Below, in pieces: positions 4,178 to 5,833 of a stretch of DNA of 5,833 nucleotides. The first letter of the stretch is position 1. The number at the start of each line of letters is the position of its first letter. Source of the DNA: Clostridia bacterium (GTDB taxonomy: Bacteria > Bacillota_A > Clostridia > Christensenellales > UBA1242); NCBI GenBank assembly GCA_017508345.1, contig JAFVZD010000006.1, forward strand, positions 1 through 5,833, in the 5' to 3' direction. Under the pieces are notes generated by a model. That model did not search any database. It was not told the origin of the DNA and saw nothing but the letters and a program-made list of their open reading frames with translations. The translations under genes were made by a program, and so were the position numbers.

Positions 4178-5833
4178 ATGATTATTACTTACAAATGGTT
4201 ATCCGACTTCGTGGATATATTAGACTTGTCACCATACGAGGTCGCAGACAAATTCACTATGATAGGTTATGAGGTGGATGAGGTCAAGGTGCTTTCCAAA
4301 GGAATGGAGAGGGTAGTGGTAGGCCAGATTACCAAATTATCCAAGCATCCTAATGCTGAGAGATTGCAGATCTGTACCATAGATATCGCCGAGAAAAAAC
4401 CTATCCAAATTATTACCGCCGCTACCAATGTTTTTGAGGGAGCATTGGTGCCAGTAGCACTAGATGGTGCAAATTTACCTAACGGTCTCAAGATAAAATC
4501 TACCGATATGCGTGGCGAATTGTCCCAAGGTATGCTATGCTCTGGAGAAGAATTGTGTATCACAAATGACATTTATCCGGGGGCAGAGACTCACGGTGTG
4601 ACTATTCTGGGCCCAAAAGATTGTGTTGCCGGAGACAATATTGCCAAAGTACTAGGCCTAGACGATGTAGTTTATGATATATCCGTGCTATCCAATCGTC
4701 CTGATTGTCAGAGTGTCAAGGGATTGGCAAAAGAATTGGCTGCCGTACTAGATAGGCCACTCAAAGATATCAATTTCAAATACCGTGCTACCTCATTAAT
4801 GTCACCTCTATCACTAGAGATAGAGACTGACAATTGTACATTCTATTTGGCTTGTGTCGTGAGAGATGTGGTATTGGGCCCTAGCCCACAATGGTTACAG
4901 CAGAGACTACGCCTAGTAGGTTTGCGTCCTATCAACAATATCATTGATATTACCAACTATGTTTTGTGGGAATTGGGTCAGCCAATGCACGCATTCGATT
5001 ACAATAAGATTGCCAACGAGACTATATGTGTGCGTATGGCAAAGAATGGCGAAAAGATTGAGGCGTTGAATGGTGAAACATATACTCTCAATGACCAAAT
5101 GATGGTTATTGCAGACGCAAAAAAACCTATTGGTATCGCTGGTATAATGGGTGGTAAAACATTCAGTATCAGCGACAACACTACAGATGTCGTATTTGAG
5201 AGTGCCGTATTCAATCGTGCCAATATCCGCAAGACTTCTCGTGCACTAGGTTTGCGTTCTGATGCCAGTGCTAGATACGAGCGTGGTGTAGAGCCTGTAT
5301 CCGCTGTGGCTGGTCTAGATAGAGCATTGGCGCTAATTCAAGAGCTCAAGATTGGTAAGATCAATAACCAAATTATTTCCAACACTGCTTTTCAATCCAA
5401 AGGCAAGAGTATTTCTTTCCCACTTGCTTTTGTTTCCAAATTGTTGGGTGTCACCATTCCTGAGGTTGATATCGTGAGAATTTTGGGGAATTTGGGTATT
5501 GTTACTACTATCAAATCAGGTAAAGTTACTTGCCTCATTCCTACTATCCGTACCGACATAACAGGCCCTGCTGATATTGTAGAGGAGATTATTAGATTGT
5601 ATGGCTATGACAATATACCTGCTAGTACATTAGAGCATACTGCTGTGACCCGAGGTGCACTATCTCCTAGTACTGTACTTTCTCGTAATATCATTGCCAC
5701 TATGCTCACTACAGGTGCTCATCAGGCCATCAATTACTCATTCACCTCGCCTGCTGAGTTTGACAAATTACTATTGCCATCAGATAGCCCTATGCGTCAG
5801 GTTATGCAAATAGCCAATCCACTCAGCCTAGAC
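4178..5833 (+). CDS. pheT: Phenylalanine--tRNA ligase beta subunit (3' partial)
   Basis: This subunit binds tRNA, carries the editing site for mischarged Tyr-tRNA-Phe, and is needed for PheS activity. The open frame has 552 codons and runs past the window end at NPLSLD. The family is usually about 790-800 residues, so roughly the last 30% is missing, including most of the B6-B7 catalytic-like fold and the C-terminal ferredoxin-fold anticodon-binding domain. Present are an EMAP/OB-fold tRNA-binding domain (about 39-150, with KHPNAERLQIC); the B3/B4 editing domain with RPINNIIDITNYVLWELGQP (250-269), then MHAFD, and GIAGIMGG and RSDASARYERG (360-370); and B5 with RTDITGPADIVEEIIRLYGY (458-477), whose D460, D466, E469 and E470 match the metal-binding acidic positions. 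The start ATG has AGGGG (4166-4170) seven bases upstream. The 18-base gap from pheS indicates one operon under the T-box. No internal stop or frameshift is seen. Confidence 0.98.
   Translation, partial: MIITYKWLSDFVDILDLSPYEVADKFTMIGYEVDEVKVLSKGMERVVVGQITKLSKHPNAERLQICTIDIAEKKPIQIITAATNVFEGALVPVALDGANLPNGLKIKSTDMRGELSQGMLCSGEELCITNDIYPGAETHGVTILGPKDCVAGDNIAKVLGLDDVVYDISVLSNRPDCQSVKGLAKELAAVLDRPLKDINFKYRATSLMSPLSLEIETDNCTFYLACVVRDVVLGPSPQWLQQRLRLVGLRPINNIIDITNYVLWELGQPMHAFDYNKIANETICVRMAKNGEKIEALNGETYTLNDQMMVIADAKKPIGIAGIMGGKTFSISDNTTDVVFESAVFNRANIRKTSRALGLRSDASARYERGVEPVSAVAGLDRALALIQELKIGKINNQIISNTAFQSKGKSISFPLAFVSKLLGVTIPEVDIVRILGNLGIVTTIKSGKVTCLIPTIRTDITGPADIVEEIIRLYGYDNIPASTLEHTAVTRGALSPSTVLSRNIIATMLTTGAHQAINYSFTSPAEFDKLLLPSDSPMRQVMQIANPLSLD

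Overview
The window is about 5.8 kb of AT-rich bacterial DNA (roughly 40% G+C by eye). It looks like the core chromosome of a low-GC Firmicutes-type organism, probably Clostridia-like and perhaps uncultured. The grounds are strong AGGAGG-type ribosome binding sites, a phenylalanine T-box in front of pheS, a PheS that carries the four-cysteine insertion common in Firmicutes, and the ybaB-recR order. Genus cannot be told from the sequence, and I see no mobile element, CRISPR array, rRNA or tRNA gene.

Layout. (1) Bases 1-745 hold the end of a YbaB/EbfC nucleoid-associated protein gene, then recR. recR starts with TTG directly after the ybaB stop and ends in an intrinsic terminator. (2) Bases 733-1459 are a small accessory patch. 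It has a 53-residue lysine-rich ORF on the minus strand (733-894), convergent with recR, and a 164-residue protein of unknown function on the plus strand (965-1459). The two are divergent and share a 70-base AT-rich intergenic region. (3) Bases 1474-2813 hold cca, a tRNA nucleotidyltransferase. It has a near-ideal sigma-70 promoter whose predicted start site falls on the ATG, and it has no Shine-Dalgarno sequence, so its mRNA is probably leaderless. (4) Bases 2828-3136 hold a second strong promoter and a complete T-box leader with specifier codon TTC (Phe), a T-box bulge and a terminator. (5) Bases 3137-5833 hold pheS and the first 552 codons of pheT, which runs off the window.

How the genes fit together. 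ybaB-recR is a recombinational repair module. cca and pheST both act on tRNA: Cca builds or repairs the 3' CCA end, PheST charges tRNA-Phe, and the T-box between them reads both the anticodon and the free CCA end of tRNA-Phe to decide whether pheST is transcribed. No clear terminator separates cca from the T-box promoter, so cca transcripts may also pass through the T-box. The least explained parts are the two unknown genes at 733-1459 and the probable leaderless start of cca.
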